The notes beneath the pieces are model-generated. The model saw only the letters and a program-made list of their open reading frames with translations, searched no databases and was not told the origin of the DNA. The position numbers and the translations under genes are program-made. Positions 33,061-41,259 of a stretch of 64,000 nucleotides of DNA are shown here, piece by piece (the first letter of the stretch is position 1; each line of letters begins with the position of its first letter). The stretch is from Actinomycetota bacterium (GTDB taxonomy: Bacteria > Actinomycetota > Thermoleophilia > Solirubrobacterales > 70-9). The stretch lies in assembly GCA_005885405.1 (NCBI GenBank), contig VAYN01000011.1, forward strand, positions 63,801 through 127,800. The letters are read 5' to 3'.

Positions 33061-33657
33061 CTAGCTCTCGACCGGCGCCGGCTGCTGGGCACCCGGGCAG
33101 ATGCCGAGCCCGTCGGCGAGGGCGAAGAAGGCGACCGCGAAGGGGCTCGAGGCAGTCTCCTCGCGGATCCGCGCCCAGTCGATCTGCTCGCGCAGGGAGC
33201 GGGTGATCAGGATCAGGTCGCCGTAGTCGACGCTGTGCTCGTCGAGCGCCATCAGCTTGGTGATGAGGATGTCGTTGAGGTTCATCACGCGGATGTTCAT
33301 CGCCATCACGCTGAGCTCGTCGCCGCGGGCGATCACCTCGTCGTCGATCTGCATCCCCGACGGTTCGAAGATCAGGTCGACGAGGATCTCGCCGTCGAAG
33401 GCCTTCAGCAGCCACTGCTCGGGCGGCGACTCCGGTCGCATCCCCGCATCGGCGAGGGCTTCCTGGGCGCGCTCGGCGTCCTCGGGCTTGACCATCAAGT
33501 CGATGTCGTTGCTGGAGGGCGGGCCGCCGCGCGCCCAGCATCCGAGCCCGCCGCCGAGCAGGTACGGCACGCCCTGCTCCTCGATCGCGGCGACGGCTCG
33601 CTTGAGGCTGTCGGTCAGCTCCTCGGCGACCTCGCTCTTGCCCAGGTTCTCTGCCAT
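33061..33657 (-). CDS. Nucleotidyltransferase-fold protein
   Basis: 198 residues from the ATG at 33657, preceded by GAAAGGGGG; an upstream TTG frame overlaps the divergent gene. YLLGGGLGCWARGGPPSSNDIDLMV is the pol-beta-like site: GG, then S-x-D-x-D with two metal-binding Asp. ILVDLIFEPSG supplies the third Asp. Similar domains occur in AbiEii/MNT toxins and in orphan housekeeping proteins. No partner antitoxin gene is visible. It sits divergently from the phosphoesterase at 33723. Confidence 0.8.
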   Translation of the reverse strand: MAENLGKSEVAEELTDSLKRAVAAIEEQGVPYLLGGGLGCWARGGPPSSNDIDLMVKPEDAERAQEALADAGMRPESPPEQWLLKAFDGEILVDLIFEPSGMQIDDEVIARGDELSVMAMNIRVMNLNDILITKLMALDEHSVDYGDLILITRSLREQIDWARIREETASSPFAVAFFALADGLGICPGAQQPAPVES

Positions 33658-33722
33658 GCCCCCTTTCGGTGCCCTGTCCGTCGTCCCGATAAACGCTCGC
33701 CGAGGCGGGTAGGGAAGCGGAA

Positions 33723-34484
33723 GTGACTTCATCTTCCGGCAGCGAGCGGCTGCGGGTCGCCGCCACCGGCGACATCCACTGCCGCGACTCCAACCGCGAG
33801 GCGATCGTCTCGGCCTTTGCCGGGCTGGACGACGAAATCGACCTCGTCGTTGTCGCCGGCGACCTGACCAGCCACGGCCGTCTCGACGAGGCGGAAATCC
33901 TCTGCGAGGCAGCGGCCGCGACCAAGGCGCCCGTCTACGCGGTGCTCGGCAACCACGACTGGCACGCCGACGAAGCCGAGGCGATCCTCGCCCGGCTGGA
34001 GGAGGGGGGCGTGCACATGCTCGACCGCCGCGCCGCCGTCTGCCAGGCCGGCGGGGTCGAGGTCGGGATCGTCGGGGTGAAGGGGTTCGTCGGCGGCTTC
34101 GCGCCGCGGCACTTGCCCGACTTCGGCGAGCCCTCGCTGCGCGCGGTGTATGCCGAGGCGACGGCCGAAGTCGAAGCGCTCGACGCGGGCCTACGCGAGG
34201 TCGCCACCTGCCCGGTCCGGATCGTCCTCCTCCACTACTCGCCCGCCGAAGAAACTCTGGAGGGGGAGCCGCGCGAGATCTGGGTCTTCCTCGGCTCCGA
34301 CCGGCTGGCGGCGCCGATCCTCGAGCACGGCCCCGACCTCGTCCTCCACGGCCACGCGCACGCGGGGTCGCCCGACGGGATGATCGGCGAGAGCCCGGTC
34401 CACAACGTCTCCCAGCCGGTGCTCGGGACCGACTTCAGGATCTTCGAGCTCGACGCAAGCCGCGCCCACAGCCCGATCCCCTGA
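33723..34484 (+). CDS. Calcineurin-like metallophosphoesterase
   Basis: 253 residues from a GTG. All five motifs of the two-metal site are present: GDIHC (D-x-H), GDLTSHG, GNHDWH, LLHYSP and HGHAHAGS. The enzyme hydrolyses phosphomonoesters or phosphodiesters in the cytoplasm; no signal peptide. Substrate unknown. Confidence 0.88.
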   Translation: MTSSSGSERLRVAATGDIHCRDSNREAIVSAFAGLDDEIDLVVVAGDLTSHGRLDEAEILCEAAAATKAPVYAVLGNHDWHADEAEAILARLEEGGVHMLDRRAAVCQAGGVEVGIVGVKGFVGGFAPRHLPDFGEPSLRAVYAEATAEVEALDAGLREVATCPVRIVLLHYSPAEETLEGEPREIWVFLGSDRLAAPILEHGPDLVLHGHAHAGSPDGMIGESPVHNVSQPVLGTDFRIFELDASRAHSPIP

Positions 34485-34508
34485 TCAGTCGGGTCGCCTT
34501 CGGCGCCC

Positions 34509-35723
34509 CTAGCGCGGTTCGAGCCCGATCAGGTCGTAGTAGCCGACGAGGTAGAGGCGCTTGCCGTCGGAGATCATCGGCGTGTAGCCCGCCTCCTTGA
34601 GGTGGAAGGTGCGCTTGTGGGTGCGGACGTCGAAGCCGCTCGTCTCCTGGGTCTTGAAGCTCGAGGTGTAGACGGTGTGGCCGATCACGATCGCGGTGCC
34701 GGGGATCGGGCCGCCGATGTTCTTCTGCCAGCGCAGCTTGCCGGTGCGGGCGTCGAGGGCGAAGAAGCGGCCGTTTTCGGCGCCGATGTAGACGGTCGGC
34801 GGGGTGCCGGGGACCTGGGCGACGGCGGGGGAGCCGTAGATGTAGTCGCCGGCGTCGAAGTGCCAGGCGACCTTGCCGGTCCTCTCGTCGAAGGCGTAGA
34901 CGGTGCCGTCGTCGCGGGCGGCGTAGACGTTGCCGAAGGCTACGGCGGGGGAGGAGAAGAAGCCGCCGCGGCCGTAGGGCGGCACCTTGCTCGTGTTGCT
35001 GCGCCAGGAGAGCTTGCCGCTCTTGGCGTCGAGGGCGAACATCGAGCTCTGATAGTCGGCGAAGAAGACCTTGCCGTCGTCGTAGCTGGGGCTGGCTTTG
35101 ATCGCGCCGGGAGCGTTGAACTGCCACTTGGTCTTGCCGCTGCTGGCGTCGAGCGCCACCAGGTTGGTGGTGTCGGTACCGAGGTAGAGCGTGCCGTCGA
35201 CGGCGAGGGGTGAGGATTCGAGGTGCCCCTTCAGCTTCCGCACCCAGACTTTCTTCCCGGTCGCGGCGTCACCGGCGGCGAGGTGGCCGGTGAGGAAGGC
35301 GCCGTAGATCTTGCCGTCGTAGTAGACGGGCGCGGTGACGAAGTTCGGCTTCCCCTTGTCGCTGGGCCGGATGTTGATTTCCCACAGGACCTTGCGATCG
35401 CGCAGCCGCACCGCTTTCCCGTTCCCGTACTTGTTAATCACGTAGGCGACGCCGCCATGGATCGCCGGCGGGAACTCGATAAGCGCATGCGTGTTGATCG
35501 ACCACGCCTGCTTCAACGGCGGATCGAGCGCCGCCTCCTCAGCGGGCAGGTAATGCGTCCGCGCCGGCACGCGTCCGAAGAGCGGCCAGTCGACATAGGA
35601 GCTTCCGGTGGCGGGGCCTTCGGCGCCGGTGGTCGAGTCGCCATCGGAGCTACCGCAGCCGGCGAGGGCGAAGAGGCCGAGGATCAGGAGCAACGAGGTC
35701 GCAGCACGCATCCCAGTTCTCAT
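34509..35723 (-). CDS. PQQ-like beta-propeller lipoprotein
   Basis: 404 residues. Lipobox LAGC in the signal peptide. At least six repeats of the beta-propeller form with W-docking motifs: ALDASSGKTKWQF, ALDAKSGKLSWRS, AFDERTGKVAWHF, ALDARTGKLRWQK. This is the BamB/YWTD-like layout. It could be a scaffold or a quinoprotein; no clear PQQ ligands or Cys-Cys pair seen. A similar lipoprotein is encoded at 55833-57362. Confidence 0.82.
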   Translation of the reverse strand: MRTGMRAATSLLLILGLFALAGCGSSDGDSTTGAEGPATGSSYVDWPLFGRVPARTHYLPAEEAALDPPLKQAWSINTHALIEFPPAIHGGVAYVINKYGNGKAVRLRDRKVLWEINIRPSDKGKPNFVTAPVYYDGKIYGAFLTGHLAAGDAATGKKVWVRKLKGHLESSPLAVDGTLYLGTDTTNLVALDASSGKTKWQFNAPGAIKASPSYDDGKVFFADYQSSMFALDAKSGKLSWRSNTSKVPPYGRGGFFSSPAVAFGNVYAARDDGTVYAFDERTGKVAWHFDAGDYIYGSPAVAQVPGTPPTVYIGAENGRFFALDARTGKLRWQKNIGGPIPGTAIVIGHTVYTSSFKTQETSGFDVRTHKRTFHLKEAGYTPMISDGKRLYLVGYYDLIGLEPR

Positions 35724-35746
35724 CGGCAGAGCTGCGCGACTCTTGA

Positions 35747-35817
35747 AGCGGCGGACGGGACTCGAACCCGCGTCATCGCCTTGGAAGGGCGAGGCTCTAC
35801 CGTTGAGCTACCGCCGC
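35747..35817 (-). tRNA. tRNA-Gly (UCC)
   Basis: Acceptor GCGGCGG/CCGCCGC, anticodon stem TCGCC/GGCGA with loop CTTCCAA (anticodon TCC), T-arm GCGGG/CCCGT with GTTCGAGTC. Discriminator T; CCA not encoded. Its 5' 21 bases overlap the end of the HNH gene. Confidence 0.95.
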
Positions 35818-36234
35818 GCGGAGGAAGCCGCCCCGCTTCGCGGTGCGGCGCCGATGACAGTTTGCACAAACCACCTCGCACTTTGCAATCTCGTCCAAGA
35901 CGTCTTGCCACGGCCGGCTCTGTAGCCCTGCCGAGATCGCGAACTTTTTGTCTCTCAAGTGATCGAACTCGAGGACGATCGGGTCGTCCTCGCCGCAATC
36001 GACGCACGAGTGCTCCCTTAGATAAGCGACCAAATAAAGAGTCCGCTCTTCGACCACAGCTTTCCTCCGCTGCCCGGCGGCCGCGATGTATCGAGCTTTG
36101 TTCGCGGCATAGTGCTCCTGCTTGTACGCAGCACGGCAGGGTCGGCAGTAATTGTCTTTCTGCCCCCGCGCCCGCCGCCGCCAAGCGAATTCCTCGACCG
36201 GCTTTTCGGCTCCGCATCGTCCACAACGCCGCAT
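35797..36234 (-). CDS. HNH endonuclease-like protein running into tRNA-Gly
   Basis: 145 residues from the ATG at 36234 (MRRCGRCGAEKPVEEF). The N-terminal CGRCG and CRPC pairs form one zinc site. A basic helix follows (AAYKQEHYAANKARY), then CVDCGEDDP, LEFDHL (the DH of HNH) and CEVVCANCHRRRT (second Cys pair plus His). A small zinc-stabilised HNH nuclease is the best reading. The last seven codons lie inside the tRNA-Gly gene, on the same strand, so the stop is inside the tRNA. Confidence 0.8.
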   Translation of the reverse strand: MRRCGRCGAEKPVEEFAWRRRARGQKDNYCRPCRAAYKQEHYAANKARYIAAAGQRRKAVVEERTLYLVAYLREHSCVDCGEDDPIVLEFDHLRDKKFAISAGLQSRPWQDVLDEIAKCEVVCANCHRRRTAKRGGFLRAAVAQR

Positions 36235-36309
36235 GCCCGGAAATCTATGCAATCGAACAGACGTTCCCCTCGGCACCAAGCCGGGCAATCCGTCAGAATG
36301 AAATCCCCA

Positions 36310-36383
36310 CGGGGAGTGGCGCAGTCTGGTAGCGCACTCGGCTGGGGGCCGAGCGGTCGCAGGTTCAAATCCTGTCTCCCCGA
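36310..36383 (+). tRNA. tRNA-Pro (GGG)
   Basis: Acceptor CGGGGAG/CTCCCCG with discriminator A, anticodon stem CTCGG/CCGAG around loop CTGGGGG (anticodon GGG), T-arm GCAGG/CCTGT with TTCAAAT. CCA not encoded. Confidence 0.95.
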
Positions 36384-36459
36384 TTCACCGATGTGTCGAT
36401 TTCCCCTCGCCTCGTTCGTCGTCTAGGTAAAAGGCAATTTCCTACCTGAGGAGAATGAG

Positions 36460-37035
36460 ATGAGCGCCACCTACACCTTTGACGTCTTTTCCAGCCTTGA
36501 CGGCTTCGGCTCGGCCAGCGCCGACTGGAGCGGCTATTGGGGGAAGCAGGGGCCTGAGCTGCTGGACCACCGGCTTGCCCTGTACGGCGAGGAGCAGCGG
36601 ATGGTCTTCGGGGCCAATACGTATCGGATGTTTGCGCGGATGCTGGCTGAGAGCGACGAGGACGCCGAGGTTCGCGATCCTTGGGTCAGCCGGATGAGGA
36701 ATCTGCCGGCGACGGTGGTCGCGACGACGTTGGAGGAACCGCTCGACTGGCCGGACGCGACGGTGGCGAGCGGCGATGCTGTCGACGTCGTCGGCCGGCT
36801 CAAGGAGGAGTCCGCGGTGCCGCTGCGCTCGCACGGCAGCCTGGCGATGAACCGGGCGCTGATGGCAGCCGGGTTGGTCGACCTGGTCCAGGTCAGCGTC
36901 TTTCCCGTGATCACCGGCCAGACGGGTGAGTGCCCGGTCTTCGAGGGTGCGGCTGACTTCGACCTCGAGCTGGTTGAGCAGCGGACGCTCGACGGCCACA
37001 TCCAAGAGCTGACGTATCGGCCCGCTCTCCGCTGA
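36460..37035 (+). CDS. Dihydrofolate reductase/RibD-like reductase family protein
   Basis: 191 residues after a GAGGAGAATGAG ribosome-binding site. The family start TYTFDVFSSLDGFGSASADWSGYW (substrate loop), MVFGANTYRMFARML, VPLRSHGSLAMNRALMAAGLVD and VFPVITGQTG match the YyaP/RibD C-terminal group. These NADPH-binding proteins are often annotated as dihydrofolate reductases without proof. Cytosolic; substrate unknown. Confidence 0.85.
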   Translation: MSATYTFDVFSSLDGFGSASADWSGYWGKQGPELLDHRLALYGEEQRMVFGANTYRMFARMLAESDEDAEVRDPWVSRMRNLPATVVATTLEEPLDWPDATVASGDAVDVVGRLKEESAVPLRSHGSLAMNRALMAAGLVDLVQVSVFPVITGQTGECPVFEGAADFDLELVEQRTLDGHIQELTYRPALR

Positions 37036-37054
37036 GCGGGCATATGCTCGGGGG

Positions 37055-38281
37055 GTGCCCGACTGGCTGCGAAGGCTGACGGCTCTCGGCGCCTCCCCGA
37101 CTGACAGCCGGGAGCTGCGGCTGCGGAAGTCGGTGCTGGTGCTGTCGTCGGTCCTGATGGCGACCTTCTCGTTCGTCTGGGTCGGGAGCTATGCGGCGCT
37201 GGGGCTCTGGGTGTCCGCTGCGATTCCACTCGCCTACCAACTCGCCACCGCGGTGAGCCTGTGGACGTTTGCGCGGACGCGGCGGTTCCAGCTCTTCCGG
37301 GTGAGCCAGTTGCTGATGAGCTTGCTGCTGCCCTTCGCCCTGCAGTGGAGCCTCGGGGGCTTTGCCGCCTCATCGGCGGTGGCGCTTTGGGCCTTCACCT
37401 GCCCGGTCGGGGCGCTGCTGTTCGTCGGCGCTCGCCAGGCGGTTCCCTGGTTTGTCGCCTTCGCCGCGCTCGTCGCCTTTTCGGGGGCGATCGACCCCGC
37501 CCTCGCTTCCGATGCCGCCGAGATCCCGAGCGGGGTGGAGGTCTCTTTCTTCGTCCTCAACGTGCTCGGCGTCTGCACGACCGCCTACGTGCTGCTGCAG
37601 TACTTCGTCCGCGCCCGCGAGCGGGCGCTGGCCGAACTGGGGGTGGAGCGGGAGAAGTCCGAGCGGCTGCTGCTGAACGTGCTGCCGGTCTCGGTCGCCG
37701 ATCGGCTCAAGGAGTCCGAGCAGGTGATCGCCGATGGGTTCGAGTCCGCCACCGTCCTCTTCGCCGACCTGGTCGGGTTCACGCCGCTCGCGCAGACTCT
37801 CCCTCCGGACGAGACCGTCGCCATGCTCGACCGCGTTTTCGCCGGCTGGGACGCGCTTGCCGAGCGGCACGGGGTGGAGAAGATCAAGACGATCGGGGAC
37901 GCCTACATGGTCGCCGGCGGCATCCCGGCGCCCAGGGCCGACCACGCCGAGGCGATCGCAGACTTCGCCCTCGAGATGGGCGCCGAGGTCGAGCGGTGCG
38001 CCGGCCAGAGCGGGGTGCCGCTGCAGGTGCGGGTCGGGATCGACACTGGGCCGGTGGTCGCCGGCGTGATCGGCCGCGCCAAGTTCAGCTACGACCTCTG
38101 GGGCGACACCGTCAACACGGCCAGCCGGATGGAGTCCCATGGGCTCCCCGGCGAGATCCAGGTGACCGAGCGCGCCTACGCGAGGCTGCGCGGACGCTAT
38201 GAGCTGCGGGAGCGTGGGACGATCGAGGTCAAGGGGAAAGGACTGATGACTACCTACCTGCTGCTCGGCCGGCGCGCCTGA
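37055..38281 (+). CDS. Membrane-bound class III adenylate cyclase
   Basis: 408 residues from a GTG. About six membrane helices (residues 25-185), a short coiled helix (RERALAELGVEREKSERLLLN) and a class III catalytic domain (residues 225-405). Metal Asp residues in FADLVGFT and IGDAYM, the substrate-specifying Lys in KIKTIGDAYM and Asp in YDLWGDTVNTASRM indicate ATP rather than GTP. The transition-state Asn and Arg of NTASRM are intact, so it should make cAMP. The signal sensed by the membrane part is unknown. Confidence 0.92.
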   Translation: MPDWLRRLTALGASPTDSRELRLRKSVLVLSSVLMATFSFVWVGSYAALGLWVSAAIPLAYQLATAVSLWTFARTRRFQLFRVSQLLMSLLLPFALQWSLGGFAASSAVALWAFTCPVGALLFVGARQAVPWFVAFAALVAFSGAIDPALASDAAEIPSGVEVSFFVLNVLGVCTTAYVLLQYFVRARERALAELGVEREKSERLLLNVLPVSVADRLKESEQVIADGFESATVLFADLVGFTPLAQTLPPDETVAMLDRVFAGWDALAERHGVEKIKTIGDAYMVAGGIPAPRADHAEAIADFALEMGAEVERCAGQSGVPLQVRVGIDTGPVVAGVIGRAKFSYDLWGDTVNTASRMESHGLPGEIQVTERAYARLRGRYELRERGTIEVKGKGLMTTYLLLGRRA

Positions 38282-38472
38282 TGGCCGCTCCCGAAGGGTT
38301 CAGCTACAAGGTCCGCGGTTCAGAGGTCGTCGTCAGCCACCACGGAAGACGGGCCGCCACCCTGCGCGGCGATGCCGCCGCTCGCTTTCTGCGCGACGTC
38401 GAGCGTCGCGACCCGCAACACGTGATGGCCCGGGTCACCGGCAACTACAAGCGCGGCAACGAGCGTCGCTAG
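38281..38472 (+). CDS. Small basic protein coupled to the adenylate cyclase
   Basis: 63 residues; ATG shares one base with the cyclase stop (TGATG). Highly basic with SYKVRGSEVVVSHHGRRAATLRG, then RFLRDVERRDPQHVMARVTGNYKRGNERR. No family known to me. Small size and coupling suggest a nucleic-acid-binding or accessory role, but this is inference. Confidence 0.7.
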   Translation: MAAPEGFSYKVRGSEVVVSHHGRRAATLRGDAAARFLRDVERRDPQHVMARVTGNYKRGNERR

Positions 38473-39029
38473 CGGTCGACCTCCCGCGCCACCCGCGCCG
38501 GGTTGCCGTAGGCGACGACGCCGGCGGGGAGGTCGCGGGTGACGACGGAGCCGGCGCCGACGACGGTGTTCTCGCCGATCGAAACGCCGGGGCAAACGAT
38601 CGCCCCCGCGCCGAGCCAGACGCCATCGGCGACGGTGACCGGGAGCGCCTGCTCGATCGCTTTGCGGCGGGGGACGGAGTCGATCGGATGGGTAGCGGTG
38701 ATCAGCTGCACCCCGGAGGCGAGCAGGCACTCGTCGCCGACGGTAATCGGCGCCGCGTCGAGCATCGTGCAGTTGAAGTTGACGAAGGTCCGCGAGCCGA
38801 TCGTGATCCCGTCGCCGTAATCGCAGTAGAAGGGGGTCCGGATGAAGGTGTCCTCGCCGTTCGCGGCGAGGAGGTCGGCGAAGGCGGCGGCCCGCTCCTC
38901 GGCACGCTCGGGCGGGATCGCGTTCAGCGCCGCCAGCATCGCCTGGCGCCGGTCGAGCTCGCGGTTCAACTCCGGGTCATCGCCGGGGTAGAGCTCCCCG
39001 GCCCGCATCAGCTCCTTCGCCGTCGCCAC
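38469..39029 (-). CDS. Sugar O-acetyltransferase (Maa/LacA family)
   Basis: 186 residues. Left-handed beta-helix hexapeptide repeats (ITIGSRTFVNFNCTMLDAAPITVGD, GVWLGAGAIVCPGVSIGENTVVGAGSVV) with catalytic His in ITATHPID, and the LYPGDDPEL Maa-type N-terminus. Transfers acetyl from acetyl-CoA to maltose-, galactoside- or other sugar hydroxyls. Function in this host unknown. Confidence 0.88.
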   Translation of the reverse strand: MATAKELMRAGELYPGDDPELNRELDRRQAMLAALNAIPPERAEERAAAFADLLAANGEDTFIRTPFYCDYGDGITIGSRTFVNFNCTMLDAAPITVGDECLLASGVQLITATHPIDSVPRRKAIEQALPVTVADGVWLGAGAIVCPGVSIGENTVVGAGSVVTRDLPAGVVAYGNPARVAREVDR

Positions 39030-39104
39030 CGGCCCATCTTCGCAAGGTCAAGGCTAGAGACGGACGGCACTAGCCCGGGGGAGGCGCTAAGTACCGTTGG
39101 AAAG

Positions 39105-40016
39105 GTGTTTCAGCCCACCAATGTGCTCTCGTTGATCCCCGGGCTCCCGCAGGAGCGGGCGCCGCTGGCCGCCGAGGTTGACGGCTTCTTCCCCGCCGAC
39201 TCGATGGTCCGCCGGCTGCACCGCGAGCGGCTCGTCCTCTTCTCCGGCGTGCGCGCCCTGCTGATGCAGGCCTGCGACCCGCTGGCGGTGGTCGGCTTCC
39301 AGCGCCACTCGATCATCTTCGACGACCCGCAGGCGCGGCTGCTGCGGACCGACGAGCGGATGTCTCGGATCTACTTCGGCACCAGCAAGGAAGCCGAGGA
39401 GACCGGTCGCATCGTTCAGGTGATGCACCGCCGCGTGCGGGGGAAGGTGCCGGCCGACTACGGCCCGATCGCCAAGGGCACCCCGTACGACGCCACTGAC
39501 CCCGAGCTCGGCCTCTGGGTCCTTGCCACTCTCGCCGACTCGGCGCTCGTCTACTACGAGCGCATTTTCGGCGACCTCCCGCCGGAGGAGCGCGAGCGTT
39601 ATTGGGCGGACTACCGCCGGGTGGGGGAGGTGCTGGGACTGCCCCCGGACTCGATGCCCGCCACCGTGGGCGACCTCGGGGATTACATCGCGGGCAGGCT
39701 CAATGACAGCAGCCTCTGGATCTCCGGCGAGCGCCGCGATCAAGCGGTGCGGATGATCCTCGAGCCGCCCTACACCGGCCTCCTGAAGGCCGCCTTCCTA
39801 CCGGTCACCGAGACGGTGAAGCTGATCTCTGTCGGCCTCCTCCCGCCGCAGATCCGCAGCCTCTTCGGGTTCAGCTGGGACCCCGGGCGCGAGGCCCTGC
39901 TGCGCTCGGCCCTCCTGCAGCTGCGGCTCGGCTCGCGCTTCTGGCTCGACGCCGTCCGCCTCCACCCCGCGGCGCGGGCCGCCGCGGGCGAGCGCTACGG
40001 CAGTCTCGCCGAGTAG
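39105..40016 (+). CDS. MpaB/DUF2236-family oxygenase-like protein
   Basis: 303 residues from a GTG at 39105; the next GTG is at 39123. Family blocks: FSGVRALLMQACDPLAVVGFQRHS, RIYFGTSKEAEETGRIVQVMHRRVRG and ALVYYERIFGDL. His residues in these blocks match the proposed heme- or metal-binding site of MpaB/Lcp-like proteins. A catalytic role is inferred from family only. Full length. Confidence 0.85.
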   Translation: MFQPTNVLSLIPGLPQERAPLAAEVDGFFPADSMVRRLHRERLVLFSGVRALLMQACDPLAVVGFQRHSIIFDDPQARLLRTDERMSRIYFGTSKEAEETGRIVQVMHRRVRGKVPADYGPIAKGTPYDATDPELGLWVLATLADSALVYYERIFGDLPPEERERYWADYRRVGEVLGLPPDSMPATVGDLGDYIAGRLNDSSLWISGERRDQAVRMILEPPYTGLLKAAFLPVTETVKLISVGLLPPQIRSLFGFSWDPGREALLRSALLQLRLGSRFWLDAVRLHPAARAAAGERYGSLAE

Positions 40017-40028
40017 TTCCCGGCCTCG

Positions 40029-40877
40029 CTAGCGAGCCGGTTTCCCGCTGGTCCCGCAGCCCTTCGGTCCCGGCGGCAGGGAAGCCGGCCTGTGGGGCTT
40101 CCCCTTACAAGGAGAGGGCGGGGGCGGGGGCGGAAGTTCCGTGGCGTCGACGGTGATCGTCCCGGCGAGGGCGCGGCCCTGCTGTCCGATGTCGTCTTCG
40201 ACGACGACTTCGACCAGGTATTCGGCGGCGAGCGTTCCCGTGTTGGCGGGCGCTTCGTAGGTGCCTTCGAAGTGACTGGAGCTGACCCCGTTCAGGCCTA
40301 CTTCGGTGCTGGCGCCGCCGCTGACCGGCGTGATCACCGCGTAGACAGCGGACAGCCCTCTGTTGTCGCCGGCCTCGGCTTCAATCGTCACGAGGCCGCC
40401 GCTCGACGGCAGGAACTGCGGGTTCAGTCCGGTCTGGCTGATCCAGGGCGATTCGTCGAACTGCGGCGCCGGTTCCACTTGGACCTCGCCGATCGTGCCG
40501 GCGTTGTAGTTGAAGAAGGCGTCGTAGGCCTGGACTTCGACCAGGTAGCTGACGGTGCCGTCGGAGGAGTTTTCGGGCGCTTCCAGCGTCCCGTAGTAGG
40601 TGGTCCCGTTCCCTTGGTAGAGGTAGATCGACTGGTAGCTGCCGTCTGACCCGTAGACCTGAGCGTAGGTCGAATGCACTTCGGTTTCGTCGATGATGTC
40701 GACGCTGATCTGGGAGTTGCCGCCGGTATAGGGAAGCGTGCTCGGGCTGAGGAGCCCGTTGGCGAATATCGGCGGCGTCGTGTCCGCCCCGACTTCGGGT
40801 TCTTCGTCGGCGACGGCGGTGCCGACGCAGAGCAGGAACGCGACCAGGCTGACCAGCAAGAACCGCAACCGCGACAT
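40029..40877 (-). CDS. Secreted Ig-like repeat protein
   Basis: 282 residues from the ATG at 40877, preceded by GGGAGGG. A signal peptide ending in GTAVA is followed by two Ig-like repeats with a similar pattern (PSTLPYTGGNSQISVDIIDET and NPQFLPSSGGLVTIEAEAGDN; each followed by a GTYEAP or GTLEAP strand). The C-terminus has a polyproline stretch, then Cys-Lys-rich residues (CKGKPHRPAS, KGCGTSGKPAR). Surface-exposed adhesin-like protein of unknown role. Confidence 0.75.
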   Translation of the reverse strand: MSRLRFLLVSLVAFLLCVGTAVADEEPEVGADTTPPIFANGLLSPSTLPYTGGNSQISVDIIDETEVHSTYAQVYGSDGSYQSIYLYQGNGTTYYGTLEAPENSSDGTVSYLVEVQAYDAFFNYNAGTIGEVQVEPAPQFDESPWISQTGLNPQFLPSSGGLVTIEAEAGDNRGLSAVYAVITPVSGGASTEVGLNGVSSSHFEGTYEAPANTGTLAAEYLVEVVVEDDIGQQGRALAGTITVDATELPPPPPPSPCKGKPHRPASLPPGPKGCGTSGKPAR

Positions 40878-40948
40878 AGAAAAACCCTCCCGTTTAGACA
40901 CCCTGTCGAGGGAGCCTATGCGAGATGGGCGGGCGCTCGGCGGATGTC

Positions 40949-41221
40949 CTACAGGCGAGGCCGCGAAGCGTCGCGCTCGCGGATCTTGCGCACCGCGTAG
41001 ACGAGGGCGATCGCGCAGAGGACCGAGAAGAGGAAGCCGGGTCCCTCGTCCTTGTCGAAGACGTAGTAGGCGATCAGGCCCGCGACCAATGAGGCGGCGA
41101 TGCCAAGGGCGATCGTCTGCATGATGCTCATCGGATCGCGGCCCGGCAGCAGTAGGCGGCCCAGCGCGCCGACGATCAAACCCGTCAGCAGGAGGCCGAT
41201 GATGAAGAGGATCACGTCCAT
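40949..41221 (-). CDS. GlsB/YeaQ/YmgE-family membrane protein
   Basis: 90 residues, three membrane helices with the family motif GLIVGALGRLLLPGRDP in the first loop. Small stress-linked membrane proteins; biochemical role unknown. Divergent from the protein kinase gene. Confidence 0.85.
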   Translation of the reverse strand: MDVILFIIGLLLTGLIVGALGRLLLPGRDPMSIMQTIALGIAASLVAGLIAYYVFDKDEGPGFLFSVLCAIALVYAVRKIRERDASRPRL

Positions 41222-41259
41222 GAGGGCAGATATTCCCGCCGAGTGGGTAGAGGAAACCC

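Noticed and set aside
31482..33092. 536-codon reverse-strand ORF opposite the amine oxidase
   Set aside because: Mirror frame; the forward frame has complete FAD motifs.
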